Shown in pieces: positions 38,316 through 46,866 of a DNA stretch of 64,000 nt (position 1 is its first letter; every line of letters starts with the position of its first letter). The DNA comes from Aquisphaera giovannonii. GTDB taxonomy: Bacteria; Planctomycetota; Planctomycetia; Isosphaerales; Isosphaeraceae. Both the position numbers and the translations under genes were made by a program. The stretch lies in assembly GCF_008087625.1 (NCBI RefSeq), contig NZ_CP042997.1, positions 6,448,001 through 6,512,000 of the forward strand, written 5' to 3'. Under the pieces are notes generated by a model. That model saw only the letters and a list, made by a program, of their open reading frames with translations, did no database searches and was not told where the DNA came from.

Positions 38316-39440
38316 ATGCGAGCCTGGGCCGCGTGCATCGGATTGTCGATCTCCCTGATGGCGACCCCGCCCGATGCCGCGGCGAGCGGGGCGGACCCGC
38401 CTCCGCGACTCGAGCGGATCCGCGTCTCGGTTGATGGGACGCGGTTCGTCCAGGCGGGCTCGGGCCGCGGGTTCGTGCCCTGGGGGTTCAACTACCTCGG
38501 CCTGTTCGAGCACCTGGCCGAGGACGACTGGCAGACGCCCGAAGGCTGGAAGCGGATCGAGGCCGATTTCCGGGAGATGAAGCGGCTGGGTGCCAACGTC
38601 GTCCGCTGGCACCTCCAGTTCGAGACCTTCGTCAAGGCCGCCGACCGCGTGGACGAGCAGCAGCTCGGGCGGCTGAGGCGGCTCCTGGGCGTGGCCCGCG
38701 AGAACGGGCTGTACCTGGACCTGACGGGGCTGAATTGTTTCCGACGCGATCGCATCCCGGCCTGGTATGACGCCCTGGCGGAGGCGGATCGCTGGAAATG
38801 CCAGGCCTTTTTCTGGGAAGCCGTGGCGCGGACGTGCGCCGGGGAGCCCGCGGTCTTCTGCTACAACCTGATGAACGAGCCCGTCATCGCCGAGCCGAAG
38901 CCGGACGAGCCCCCCTGGGTGACGGGCGAGCTCGGCGGCTTCTTCTTCGTCCAGCGGATCTCCAACAGGCCGGCGGGGCGAGACGCGAAGGACATCGCCG
39001 AGGCGTGGGTGAAGTCCCTCGTCGCCGCGATCCGCCGCCACGACAGGGAGACCCTGGTGACGGTCGGCGACATCGCCTGGACCGTGATCTGGCCGGGCGG
39101 CAAGCCCGCCTTTGCGTCCCAGCAGGTGGCCCGCCACCTCGACTTCGTCAGCGTCCACCTCTACCCCGCGACCGGCCGCATCGACAGGGATGTTGCCGCG
39201 CTGGAGCCCTACGACGTGGGGAAGCCGCTCGTGGTCGAGGAGATCTTCCCCATGGGCTGCTCCGTGGCCGACCTGGATAAGTTCATCGACGCCACGACGC
39301 CCCGCGTGGACGGCTGGATCGCCCACTACTTCGGCCACACCGCCGCCGAGCACCGCGCCGGGGCCCAGCCCGCCGGGGCGCTGGTCGCGGACTTCCTCGA
39401 CTACTGGTCGAGGAAGGGTGCAAAGATCCAGAGGCGTTGA
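38316..39440 (+). CDS. Secreted GH5-like glycoside hydrolase
   Basis: The 374-residue protein starts with a signal peptide ('MRAWAACIGLSISLMATPPD') and then a (beta/alpha)8 barrel of the cellulase/GH5 type. 'GFVPWGFNYLGLFEHLAEDD' and 'MKRLGANVVRWHLQFETF' open the barrel. The acid/base glutamate is in 'CYNLMNEPVIAE' and the nucleophile probably in 'GKPLVVEEIFPMG'; 'FVSVHLYPATGRID' supplies a conserved His-x-Tyr. It should cleave a beta-linked polysaccharide or glycoside outside the cell. Placed last in the symporter operon, it may release the sugars they import. The exact family is not certain. Confidence 0.82.
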   Translation: MRAWAACIGLSISLMATPPDAAASGADPPPRLERIRVSVDGTRFVQAGSGRGFVPWGFNYLGLFEHLAEDDWQTPEGWKRIEADFREMKRLGANVVRWHLQFETFVKAADRVDEQQLGRLRRLLGVARENGLYLDLTGLNCFRRDRIPAWYDALAEADRWKCQAFFWEAVARTCAGEPAVFCYNLMNEPVIAEPKPDEPPWVTGELGGFFFVQRISNRPAGRDAKDIAEAWVKSLVAAIRRHDRETLVTVGDIAWTVIWPGGKPAFASQQVARHLDFVSVHLYPATGRIDRDVAALEPYDVGKPLVVEEIFPMGCSVADLDKFIDATTPRVDGWIAHYFGHTAAEHRAGAQPAGALVADFLDYWSRKGAKIQRR

Positions 39441-39562
39441 TTTTGTGAGGTGCGTCTTGAGGCACCGGATCGGCTTGCCGCCCGGAAGGGCTCTTCGCGT
39501 GCCTGGCCAGGCTCGCTCCACGTGACGCGGCGATCCGGTGCGTCAAGACGCACCCTACAAAA
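39441..39562. repeat. MITE-like inverted-repeat element, copy A
   Basis: About 122 bp bounded by inverted repeats of ~32 bp (left TTTTGTGAGGTGCGTCTTGA..., right ...GACGCACCCTACAAAA). Each arm holds its own near-palindrome of the form GGTGCGTC-NN-GACGCACC. No ORF. It starts at the stop codon of the GH5-like gene. Confidence 0.75.
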
Positions 39563-39580
39563 GATCCTCTCTACCGGGCT

Positions 39581-39609
39581 TCTCTGTGCCCTCCGTGTCT
39601 CTGTGGTTA
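39581..39609 (-). repeat. ACCACAGAG-type dispersed repeat
   Basis: On the minus strand this reads TTAACCACAGAGACACGGAG followed by GGCACAGAGA when extended to the cinA stop. Purine-rich AACCACAGAG...CACAGAG units are found between genes in many unrelated bacteria. It abuts the cinA stop codon exactly. Confidence 0.6.
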
Positions 39610-40869
39610 GTCCTTCCCCGGGCGTTCGCGGAGGGCCAGGCGGACCCAGTTGAGGGCGTTCTTGGCGGCGCGGTGCTGGATGATGTCTCGGGGCTGCTCG
39701 GGGCCGATCTCGAGGCGCCTGGACTGCGTCCCGGCCTCGGTCGCGAGCCCCAGGTAGACCAGGCCCACCGGCTTTTCGGGGGTGCCGCCCGTGGGGCCGG
39801 CGACGCCCGTCGTGCTGATGGCCAGGTCGGCGCCGAATCGCCTGCGGGCGCCGGCGGCCATGGCCTCGGCGACCTCCGGGCTGACGGCGCCGTGCGCGTC
39901 CAGCATCTCGACCGGCACGTCGAGGAACGCGGCCTTGGCGGAGTTCGCGTAGCTGACCACGCCGCCCAGGAAATAGGGGCTCACCCCGACCAGGGCGGTG
40001 ATCATCTGGGCGACGAGGCCGCCGGTGCAGGACTCGGCCGTGGCGAGGGTCGCGCCGGTCCGCCTCAGCTCGGCGAAGACGGCCTCGGGGAGGTCCTCCG
40101 CGCCCTCGCCGAGGATCAGGTCGCCGAAGCGTTCGCGGATGAGGGCGGCGGTCGGCTCGGTCTGGGCGAGGGCCTCCTCCGGGGTGTCGCCCTCGCCGCG
40201 GATCCGGAAGCTGATGGTCGCCTGGTGGGCCGTGATGCCGACCTCGGGGACGCGGTCCCGGGCGGTCAGGTCCGGGGACATGGCCTCGATCTCGGACTCG
40301 CCGCGGCCGAACATGTTGATCTTGCGGAAGACGATGCTGCGGGTGCCCCAGCTCCTGGCCTTCAGGCGCGGGACGACCTGCTCGAAGAACATCACGCGCA
40401 TCTCGGAAGGAATTCCGGGCATGCACGCGAACGCGACGCCCCCGTGCTCCATCCATATCCCGGGGGCCGTGCCCACGCGGTTGGGGAGCGGCTCGGCCCC
40501 CTCCGGGAAGAGGGCCTGCACCCGGTTGCGATCGGCCATCGGCCGGTTCCGGCGCGCGAACATCGCCCGGATCGCCTCCAGGGATGCGGGATCCTCGCGG
40601 AGCGGGACGCCCGCGTAGGCGGCCAGGGCGTCGCGCGTCAGGTCGTCACGGGTCGGGCCCAGGCCGCCGGTCAGGAGCACCAGCCCCGCCCGCCCGGCCG
40701 CGATCCGCAGCGCGGAGACGTTCTCCTCGAGCTGGTCGCAGACCGTCTGGTGGAAGAGGGTCGGGATCCCGATCGCCCCGAGCTCCCGGGCGAGCCACTG
40801 GCTGTTCGTGTCCAGAGACTGGCCGCTGACCAGCTCGGTGCCGATCGCGAGGGTTTCAGCTTTCAACAC
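39607..40869 (-). CDS. cinA: CinA-family nicotinamide-nucleotide amidohydrolase
   Basis: The 420-residue protein has the two CinA domains. The N-terminal MoaB/MoCF-like domain includes 'AIGTELVSGQSLDTNSQWLA' and 'LVLLTGGLGPTRDDLTRDAL'. The C-terminal PncC-type amidase has the active-site serine in 'TLATAESCTGGLVAQMITAL' and 'ISTTGVAGPTGGTPEKPVG'. The enzyme deamidates NMN to nicotinate mononucleotide and may hydrolyse ADP-ribose, recycling NAD. GTG 40869 ('LKAETLAIGTEL') is chosen as the start since relatives begin there; a longer frame to 40962 runs through the divergent promoter region. Confidence 0.94.
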   Translation of the reverse strand: MLKAETLAIGTELVSGQSLDTNSQWLARELGAIGIPTLFHQTVCDQLEENVSALRIAAGRAGLVLLTGGLGPTRDDLTRDALAAYAGVPLREDPASLEAIRAMFARRNRPMADRNRVQALFPEGAEPLPNRVGTAPGIWMEHGGVAFACMPGIPSEMRVMFFEQVVPRLKARSWGTRSIVFRKINMFGRGESEIEAMSPDLTARDRVPEVGITAHQATISFRIRGEGDTPEEALAQTEPTAALIRERFGDLILGEGAEDLPEAVFAELRRTGATLATAESCTGGLVAQMITALVGVSPYFLGGVVSYANSAKAAFLDVPVEMLDAHGAVSPEVAEAMAAGARRRFGADLAISTTGVAGPTGGTPEKPVGLVYLGLATEAGTQSRRLEIGPEQPRDIIQHRAAKNALNWVRLALRERPGKD

Positions 40870-41010
40870 GACCGCATGCTCCGATGTTACCTGCTGGAAG
40901 TCCCGGCACCGAAGGGCCCGCGGCCATGCAGGATAGCACACGACGGCGGGCCCGCTCACCACCGGGCGAATTCACCCGGAAGGCGTTGTGCTGTTGTTGT
41001 GTATATGGGT

Positions 41011-41016
41011 TATGAT
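41011..41016 (+). promoter_or_regulatory. -10 element of the HNH gene
   Basis: TATGAT lies in an AT-rich, TTG-rich stretch (40985-41020) 84 bp before the HNH start. TTGTGC at 40986 is a possible -35 with a long 19-base spacer. Confidence 0.35.
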
Positions 41017-41100
41017 GTGGCGAGCAGGCCTCCTGTCAACTTGCCCGCCGGAGAGAGTCGCCAGGGAATACCGGACACGACAAGTCGGAGATCGTTCGCC

Positions 41101-41703
41101 ATGGGTGCTAGCGTCCTGCAACGGCCGACCCTCGTCCTCAATCGCCACTGGCAGCCCGTGCATGTCGCCACGGTGGCGCGTTCCCTGGTCCTGCTCTGGA
41201 ACGAGGCGGCATTCGTGGTCGACCCGGAGGACTACCGGCTCTATTCGTGGGCCGACTGGGCGAAGCTCACCCCGCGCGACGGCGAGCTCTTCATCCGCAC
41301 GGTGAAGTTCCGGCTCCGCGTGCCCGAGGTCCTCACGCTCGCGCACCACGACCGGCCGCGGCACAACGCCGTGACCTTCAGCCGCCGCAACCTGTTCAAG
41401 CGCGACCACACCACCTGCCAGTACTGCGGCTGTCGGCCGGGCACCGAGGAGTTGACCATCGATCACGTCATCCCGCGGTCCCAGGGGGGCCAGACCACCT
41501 GGGAGAACTGCGCCCTGGCGTGCGTCTCCTGCAACGCGAAGAAGGCCAACCGGACCCCGGAGCAGGCCAACATGAAGCTCCGAAAGGTCCCGATCCGGCC
41601 GGCCTGGAAGCCTCTGTACGACGCGTCCACCGTCCGGATCGCGAGCTGGTCCCGGTTCCTCAGCGACGCCTACTGGAACGTCCCCCTCGAGGACGCTCAT
41701 TGA
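41101..41703 (+). CDS. HNH endonuclease
   Basis: The 200-residue protein contains a full HNH nuclease domain with two zinc-binding CxxC pairs: 'CQYCGCRPGTEELTIDHVIP' and 'ENCALACVSCNAKKANRTPE'. The catalytic His is in 'TIDHVIPRSQGG' and the Asn in 'TTWENC'. The N-terminal ~90 residues ('VLNRHWQPVHVATVARSLVL') are the usual extension of this widespread chromosomal HNH group, whose role may be repair or nucleic-acid processing rather than restriction. ATG 41101 follows GGAG by nine bases. No methylase or phage genes are near. Confidence 0.92.
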   Translation: MGASVLQRPTLVLNRHWQPVHVATVARSLVLLWNEAAFVVDPEDYRLYSWADWAKLTPRDGELFIRTVKFRLRVPEVLTLAHHDRPRHNAVTFSRRNLFKRDHTTCQYCGCRPGTEELTIDHVIPRSQGGQTTWENCALACVSCNAKKANRTPEQANMKLRKVPIRPAWKPLYDASTVRIASWSRFLSDAYWNVPLEDAH

Positions 41704-42096
41704 TCCGCGAGAGCCTGGTCGAATCCCGCGGGAGTCGCCCACGACGCACCCGGCCGCCGGGCGGGGCCGGCTCCCGCGGGGTCATGAGGGCCGTCGAAGG
41801 TGGACGGCGCGGCAATCGGCGTTGTCTGCCTTGACCGCCCCCGGGGAAACGGCTAGCTTTCCACGCGATTGTCCTGTCACTCGCATCTCTGTCAGGAAGC
41901 CCGCGCGAGCCGTGCCCGATTCCGGGGCGAGACGGGGCGTGGAGTTCAAGCAGCCGGGCATCGCCGGCGGCCGCCTTCGGGCCGGGCCGTTCGCGTGTGC
42001 CGGGCTGGTCGCGCGATGCTGTAGCCAGGGACGGTCGCGGGATGGCCAGGGAAGGCCAACCGCTGCGCAACGGCGGGTCGAATCGTGGGAGGAACC
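41704..42096. other. Long intergenic region before the OstA-like gene
   Basis: These 393 bases hold a possible hairpin at about 41726-41782 (CCCGCGGGAG and its complement around a GC-rich loop), and a promoter candidate at 41831-41859. This implies a leader of ~230 bases. No gene is seen; a leader-encoded regulator or small RNA is possible but unsupported. Confidence 0.45.
41831..41859 (+). promoter_or_regulatory. Promoter candidate for the OstA-like gene
   Basis: TTGACC (41831-41836), a 17-base spacer and TAGCTT (41854-41859). Confidence 0.4.
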
Positions 42097-45000
42097 GTGC
42101 GAGAGCACGACCAACCCAGAAGCCACGCGCCTCGAAGGGCGTGGCCGGGCCTTATCGTCGGTGTCCTCGCCTCCCTGTCCTTGCTGGGGCCGATCGCCCC
42201 GGCGCGGGGCCAGCAGGGTCAGGATGCGACGCTCGTGGACGCGCGAGCCGGCGCGGCACAGGACGCCGACCGGGCGGCCGCCGCCTCGCGGTACTCCGCC
42301 GATCCGTTCGACCTGGCCGCGCACCGCATCGTCGCCTGGGAGACCTCGGGCGAGCATTGGGTCGTCCTCTCGGACGATGCGGCCGTGCTCCAGGGGACCG
42401 ACGGCGTGCGGTCCCGCGCCGCGGTCGTCCGGATCGTCGAGGTGACGATCGGCGGCGAGAAGGGCCACCAGATCGACATCTATGCCGAGGGGGACGTCCG
42501 GATCACCGGGCAGGACCGCGCGCCGGCGCCGAGCTTCCGGACCAGCGTCCGGACGGCCCGCGAGGTCCGCCTCAATCCCTACCGGCCGGCCGGCCTCCAG
42601 GTCGTGAAAGGGCCCCCGCGCGGGCTGGCGATCCTCGATCGCTGCGGCTTCGCGGGCGGCGTCCAGTCCCGCCCGGCCGCGGCCGCGACCCCGGCGTCCG
42701 TCGCCCCCCGGCAAGATCGGCAGGTGCAGCGGGCCGCGGCCCAGGCCGATCCGCCGCAATCGGCCTCGCGGGCGGTGCCGGCCCCCGAGCCGCTGCCTCC
42801 GCCCGCCGCGGAGGTCGTGGAGACGCAGGCCACGGGGGCCGCCCCGGGGAGCGGCACCCGGCCCTCCGCCGCCCCTGACCCCGCCGCGGAGCCCGACGCG
42901 GCCATGGCGGAGCCCGCCCAGCCGCCGCCGGCGTCCGAGCCGGACGTGGACCTGCCGCCCATCGAGGGATCCCAGGAGTTCGAGGTCCCCGACCTGAACA
43001 AGCCGGACGGCCGCGTGCCCCAGGTCCAGCCGCTCCCGGGCCCCTCCGGCGACGAGCCCGCGCCCTCCATCCGGGGCGAATCCTCGCCGCGGAATCCGAG
43101 GGCGGCCGCCCCTCCCACGGCCCCGATCCTGCCGGGCACCGAGCGGGTCATCACCATCGTCCCGCGGAGCAACCGGCCCCTGCTCGATCATCGCGAGGTC
43201 ACGCCGGACGGGACGGAAGTCGTGACGGTGCGGGGGGGCGTCAACATCGTCGGCAGGACGCCGAAGCACGGCATCATCGACGCCGAGGCGGACAACCTCG
43301 TCATTTGGCGGCACCCCGACCCCAAGAAGAAGGGCGAGCAGAGGATCGGCCCCAACGGCGAGGTCATCGAGAATGCGAACGACCCCCTGGAGGTCTACCT
43401 CCAGGGTAACGTGGTGATCCGCATGGACGAGCAGAAGGTCGCCGGCAAGGGGGACCAGCGGACCTTCCGCGCGGAGGAGGCCTTCTACAACTTCCTCACC
43501 GACCGCCTGGTCGTGAACAAGGGCGAGGCCGACGTCTTCGCGCAGGGCCTGATCGCTCCGCTGAAGATCAAGGCGCCGCGGATCGACCAGTTCCACAAGA
43601 TCGTGCGCCGGCCGGACGGGACTCTCGTCGAGGATACCAACCCGGAGATCCGCGCCGAGCGGACGGTCATGACCGGCAGCCGGTTCCCGAACCCGTCGTA
43701 TCAGCTCAACAACCGCACCGTGGACCTGACGCGGACGTCCCAGCCCCTGACCGACCCCAACTCCGGCCGGCGGCTGACCGACCCCAATGATCCCAACGCC
43801 CCCGAGGACCTGGTCTGGCAGTACGACGCCCGCCAGAACGTCTTCTGGATGGGGTGGGTGCCCATCTTCTACTGGCCGCGGCTGAAGGGGACGGCGGACG
43901 ACCTGGAGACCCCGCTGCGGAACTTCGGCTTCCGCTCCAACAACTACTTCGGCCAGCAGGTCCTGACGGACTGGAACGGGTTCAAGGTCTTCGGCCTGCA
44001 GCGGCCCCAGTGGATCGACAACTGGAACCTGGACCTGGACTACCTGAGCGCCCGGACCAAGGACTTCCCCGCGCTCGGCAGCGAGCTCGGCTGGTTCGGC
44101 AACGACCTGATCAACGACCTGACCGACCCGTACCACCGGATCAAGGCGCCCGGCGAGCACATCACGAAGGACTACTTCGGCTACCTGGACATCTGGGGCC
44201 TGAAGGACTCCGGCAACGACGTGCTGGGCTCCGGCCCGGCGGTCGTGACCAACGGGCCCCCCGGCGCGGGGCAGAGGGGCTACCAGCGCGACGACGTCCC
44301 GCCCTTCCAGGACTTCCGGGGCCGGTTCAACGCCCGGCACATGCAGCATTTCCTCCCCGACGACGACGAGCACCACTTCGAGGACCTGCGGCTCCAGCTC
44401 GAGATCGCCTACGTCTCCGACCGCCACTTCCTGGAGGAATACTACAAGCGGCTCAGCGAGGTCGGCCTGGACCAGGAGACGCTGGGCTACATGCAGTACC
44501 AGAAGAACAACACGGCGTGGAGCCTCTGGGGCGAGGCCAACCTCCAGGACTTCTACACCGACACCCAGTGGCTCCCCCGGCTCGACTACTACCGGCTGGG
44601 CGACTCCCTGCTGGACCACTGGTTCAACTACTCGCAGCATTCGGGGGCGGACTACGCCAACACGCACACCGACGTCATGGTCAACAACCCGAACCTCTTC
44701 GCGTTCATGCCGTATGACCCGATCTCGAACACGAGCGGACCCTTCTCGGCGTTCCGCGCGTACACGAACCACGAGATCGACATGCCGCTGAACATCTACG
44801 ACGTGGTCCGGGTCATGCCGTACCTCCAGGGGCAGGCGGTCGGCTGGAGCGACCAGATCGGCGGCGGGCCGTTCAACCAGCAGGACACCGGGGCGCTCGG
44901 CCGCATCTGGGGCGCCGCGGGCGTCCACACGGAGATGTCCGCCTGGAAGGTCTACCCCTGGGCGGAGGACGAGATCCTCAACATCCACGGCCTGAACAAC

Positions 45001-45885
45001 AAGATCAGCCTCTCCGCCGACTTCCGCACGGCGTACGCGAACCAGAACCTCGACCAGATCGCGGTGCAGGACGACCTGGACGACAACACGTACGAGTTCG
45101 TCCGCCGCTACTTCGCGATGACCAGCTGGACCGGGGGCATCCTCCCCGGCATGTACGACCCGAGGCACCTGATGCTCCGGCGGACGATCTCGCCGATCAC
45201 CGGCACGACCGACGTGCAGGGGTCGATGACCACGCTCCAGCTCGGCTGGCACCAGCGGCTCCAGACGAAGCGGGGGCCGGAGGGGAAGCGGCGGATCGTG
45301 GACTGGATGACGCTCGACGTCAACGGCACGTATTTCCCGAACGCCCAGCGCGACAACTTCGGGACGCCCTGGGGCCAGACCACGTACAACTACCAGTGGT
45401 TCCTGGGCGACCGGACCAGCATCGTCTCGTCGGGGTGGTTCGACTTCTGGCCGATCTCCGGGAGCAAGCCGCTGGACAACTACAACGTCCAGGGCTTCAA
45501 CCCGCAGGGCCTGAACATCATCACCACGGGCATCTCGCTGAGCCGGCCGCCGCGGGCGAGCGTCTACATCGGCTACACGGTGATCAACACCGGCGTGATC
45601 AACACGTCGGCCCTGAACACCTCGCTCTCCTACTGGCTGAGCCCCAAGTGGTACGGGTCGTTCTCCACCTCGTACGACTTCGGCAACAAGATCCTCCTGG
45701 GCTCGATGTTCTCGCTCACGAGGATCGGCGCCGATTACCTGACGTCGGTCGGCCTGAACGTGGACCCGCAGCGTCAGAGCTACATGTTCGCGGTCCAGAT
45801 CTCGCCGCGGCTCTCGCCGAACATGCGGCTGGGCGCCGGCGTGGGCCTGAACCAGCTCGACTCGCGCTACGCCCCGACGCAGTGA
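42097..45885 (+). CDS. Large OstA/LptD-like outer-membrane protein
   Basis: The 1262-residue protein has a signal peptide ('GLIVGVLASLSLLGPIAPAR'). An N-terminal beta domain (~50-180) leads to a Pro/Ala-rich linker (~190-340). Next comes an OstA-like segment with the recurring 'VYLQGNVVIRMDEQKVAGKG', 'FRAEEAFYNFLTDRLVVNKG' and 'PLKIKAPRIDQF' pattern. The final ~700 residues are rich in Tyr, Trp, Asn and short amphipathic strands ('SPKWYGSFSTSYDFGNKILL' and similar), as expected for an outer-membrane barrel. LptD inserts lipopolysaccharide in the outer membrane; a corresponding role here is inference. Start GTG 42097 has GGGAGG just upstream. Confidence 0.78.
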   Translation: MREHDQPRSHAPRRAWPGLIVGVLASLSLLGPIAPARGQQGQDATLVDARAGAAQDADRAAAASRYSADPFDLAAHRIVAWETSGEHWVVLSDDAAVLQGTDGVRSRAAVVRIVEVTIGGEKGHQIDIYAEGDVRITGQDRAPAPSFRTSVRTAREVRLNPYRPAGLQVVKGPPRGLAILDRCGFAGGVQSRPAAAATPASVAPRQDRQVQRAAAQADPPQSASRAVPAPEPLPPPAAEVVETQATGAAPGSGTRPSAAPDPAAEPDAAMAEPAQPPPASEPDVDLPPIEGSQEFEVPDLNKPDGRVPQVQPLPGPSGDEPAPSIRGESSPRNPRAAAPPTAPILPGTERVITIVPRSNRPLLDHREVTPDGTEVVTVRGGVNIVGRTPKHGIIDAEADNLVIWRHPDPKKKGEQRIGPNGEVIENANDPLEVYLQGNVVIRMDEQKVAGKGDQRTFRAEEAFYNFLTDRLVVNKGEADVFAQGLIAPLKIKAPRIDQFHKIVRRPDGTLVEDTNPEIRAERTVMTGSRFPNPSYQLNNRTVDLTRTSQPLTDPNSGRRLTDPNDPNAPEDLVWQYDARQNVFWMGWVPIFYWPRLKGTADDLETPLRNFGFRSNNYFGQQVLTDWNGFKVFGLQRPQWIDNWNLDLDYLSARTKDFPALGSELGWFGNDLINDLTDPYHRIKAPGEHITKDYFGYLDIWGLKDSGNDVLGSGPAVVTNGPPGAGQRGYQRDDVPPFQDFRGRFNARHMQHFLPDDDEHHFEDLRLQLEIAYVSDRHFLEEYYKRLSEVGLDQETLGYMQYQKNNTAWSLWGEANLQDFYTDTQWLPRLDYYRLGDSLLDHWFNYSQHSGADYANTHTDVMVNNPNLFAFMPYDPISNTSGPFSAFRAYTNHEIDMPLNIYDVVRVMPYLQGQAVGWSDQIGGGPFNQQDTGALGRIWGAAGVHTEMSAWKVYPWAEDEILNIHGLNNKISLSADFRTAYANQNLDQIAVQDDLDDNTYEFVRRYFAMTSWTGGILPGMYDPRHLMLRRTISPITGTTDVQGSMTTLQLGWHQRLQTKRGPEGKRRIVDWMTLDVNGTYFPNAQRDNFGTPWGQTTYNYQWFLGDRTSIVSSGWFDFWPISGSKPLDNYNVQGFNPQGLNIITTGISLSRPPRASVYIGYTVINTGVINTSALNTSLSYWLSPKWYGSFSTSYDFGNKILLGSMFSLTRIGADYLTSVGLNVDPQRQSYMFAVQISPRLSPNMRLGAGVGLNQLDSRYAPTQ

Positions 45886-46034
45886 GCCGCCGCGGGGCCG
45901 CCCTGCGAGCGGGGGTGCAGGGCCGCGGCGAGCCGGCCCGACTTGTCTTGACGCGGAGGCGTGGTGCGAGCACCATGGCGACCACGTGGCGAGCGGATGG
46001 CGGCCCGCCCGGACGGAGCCCGCAGGGGGACCCC

Positions 46035-46562
46035 ATGACGGAACGCCGCAATCCCGGAGAGGCCCACGAGGGCGACGCGGCGGGCGCGACCGCGATCGAA
46101 TACCCCCGCGGCCTGCTGCCGGTCCCCGAGTTCGACGAGAGGAGCCTCCAGCTCCAGCTCGAGCAGGCCGAGGAGCTGACCGCGCGGGCCGACCGCCGCA
46201 ACACCCGCGGCAAGATGCTCGCGGGGATCCGCGGCCTCAAGCACGCCATCCGCGGCGATTCCAGCTTCTTCGCCCACTTCTACCGCGGCACGCTCATCGC
46301 CATCACGGCGTCGATGCTGGGCGTGAACCAGTGGTGCTGGTGCCTGCTGATCCTCGGCGCCTGCCTGGTCCTCATCGCCGAGCTTTCCCACAGCGCGGTG
46401 GACACCCTGGCCCGGGCCATCGGCAACCCCGAGGAGCCGCGCCTCTGCATGGCCCGCGAGATCGCCGCCGCGGGGGTCCTCGTCGCCGCCTTCGGGTCCG
46501 GCGGCGTCACCGCGATCGTCCTCTCCTGGAAGCTCGCCCAGCTCATGGGGTGGGTGCTCTGA
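46035..46562 (+). CDS. DgkA-family (diacylglycerol kinase-like) protein with altered active site
   Basis: The 175-residue protein aligns with DgkA along its three transmembrane helices: 'LKHAIRGDSSFFAHFYRGTL', 'LLILGACLVLIAELSHSAVD' and 'EIAAAGVLVAAFGSGGVTAI'. DgkA phosphorylates diacylglycerol or undecaprenol. Residues equivalent to the E. coli catalytic set are mostly changed: E69 is kept (E116), but N72 is His119, E76 is Asp123, D80 is Arg127, K94 is Arg141 and D95 is Glu142. A ~60-residue acidic, coiled-coil-like N-terminal extension is present. Start ATG 46035 follows AGGGGGA by five bases. Activity is doubtful. Confidence 0.75.
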   Translation: MTERRNPGEAHEGDAAGATAIEYPRGLLPVPEFDERSLQLQLEQAEELTARADRRNTRGKMLAGIRGLKHAIRGDSSFFAHFYRGTLIAITASMLGVNQWCWCLLILGACLVLIAELSHSAVDTLARAIGNPEEPRLCMAREIAAAGVLVAAFGSGGVTAIVLSWKLAQLMGWVL

Positions 46563-46575
46563 GGAGGCCGCCGAA

Positions 46576-46599
46576 GCCGCGAGGGGAGCCCCTCGCGGC
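46576..46599. terminator. Terminator-like hairpin after the DgkA-like gene
   Basis: GCCGCGAGGGG-AG-CCCCTCGCGGC is a perfect 11-bp stem 13 bp after the stop; no T-tract follows. Confidence 0.5.
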
Positions 46600-46607
46600 G
46601 AGTCCGA

Positions 46608-46804
46608 ACAATGGTAGGGTGCGTCCTGACGCACCGGACCGCCTCCTCCTCATCAACCGCACCGTCTTCAATGGCATGCGGGCACCGGCCCCTCCGCACC
46701 AGCCACCATGTATCCCGGGGCATGCGAGGCCGCGTAAGACCACGTTCATGCACATTCCACATGACGTGGCGGCCCGGTGCGTCAGGACGCACCCACAATT
46801 GTCG
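46608..46804. repeat. MITE-like inverted-repeat element, copy B
   Basis: About 197 bp bounded by 27-bp inverted repeats with one mismatch (46617-46643, GGGTGCGTCCTGACGCACCG..., and 46768-46794). Flanks ACAATGGTA and its near-complement ACAATTGT extend the symmetry. It shares with copy A the inner motif TGACG(C/T)GGCG before the right arm. No gene inside. Confidence 0.75.
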
Positions 46805-46866
46805 ATCAGCGGAGCCCCGGGCCTTTGCACCGGCGGGCGTAGCCGGTCTTCCTTGTGCCCCGGCCG

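Noticed and set aside
39538-41100. Long in-frame extension of the HNH gene
   Set aside because: It is antisense to cinA and crosses its promoter; ATG 41101 begins the conserved domain with a ribosome-binding site.
42097-45885. Interpretation as two separate genes (N-terminal secreted protein and barrel)
   Set aside because: The frame is continuous and the linker is Pro/Ala-rich without a stop or a new start signal.
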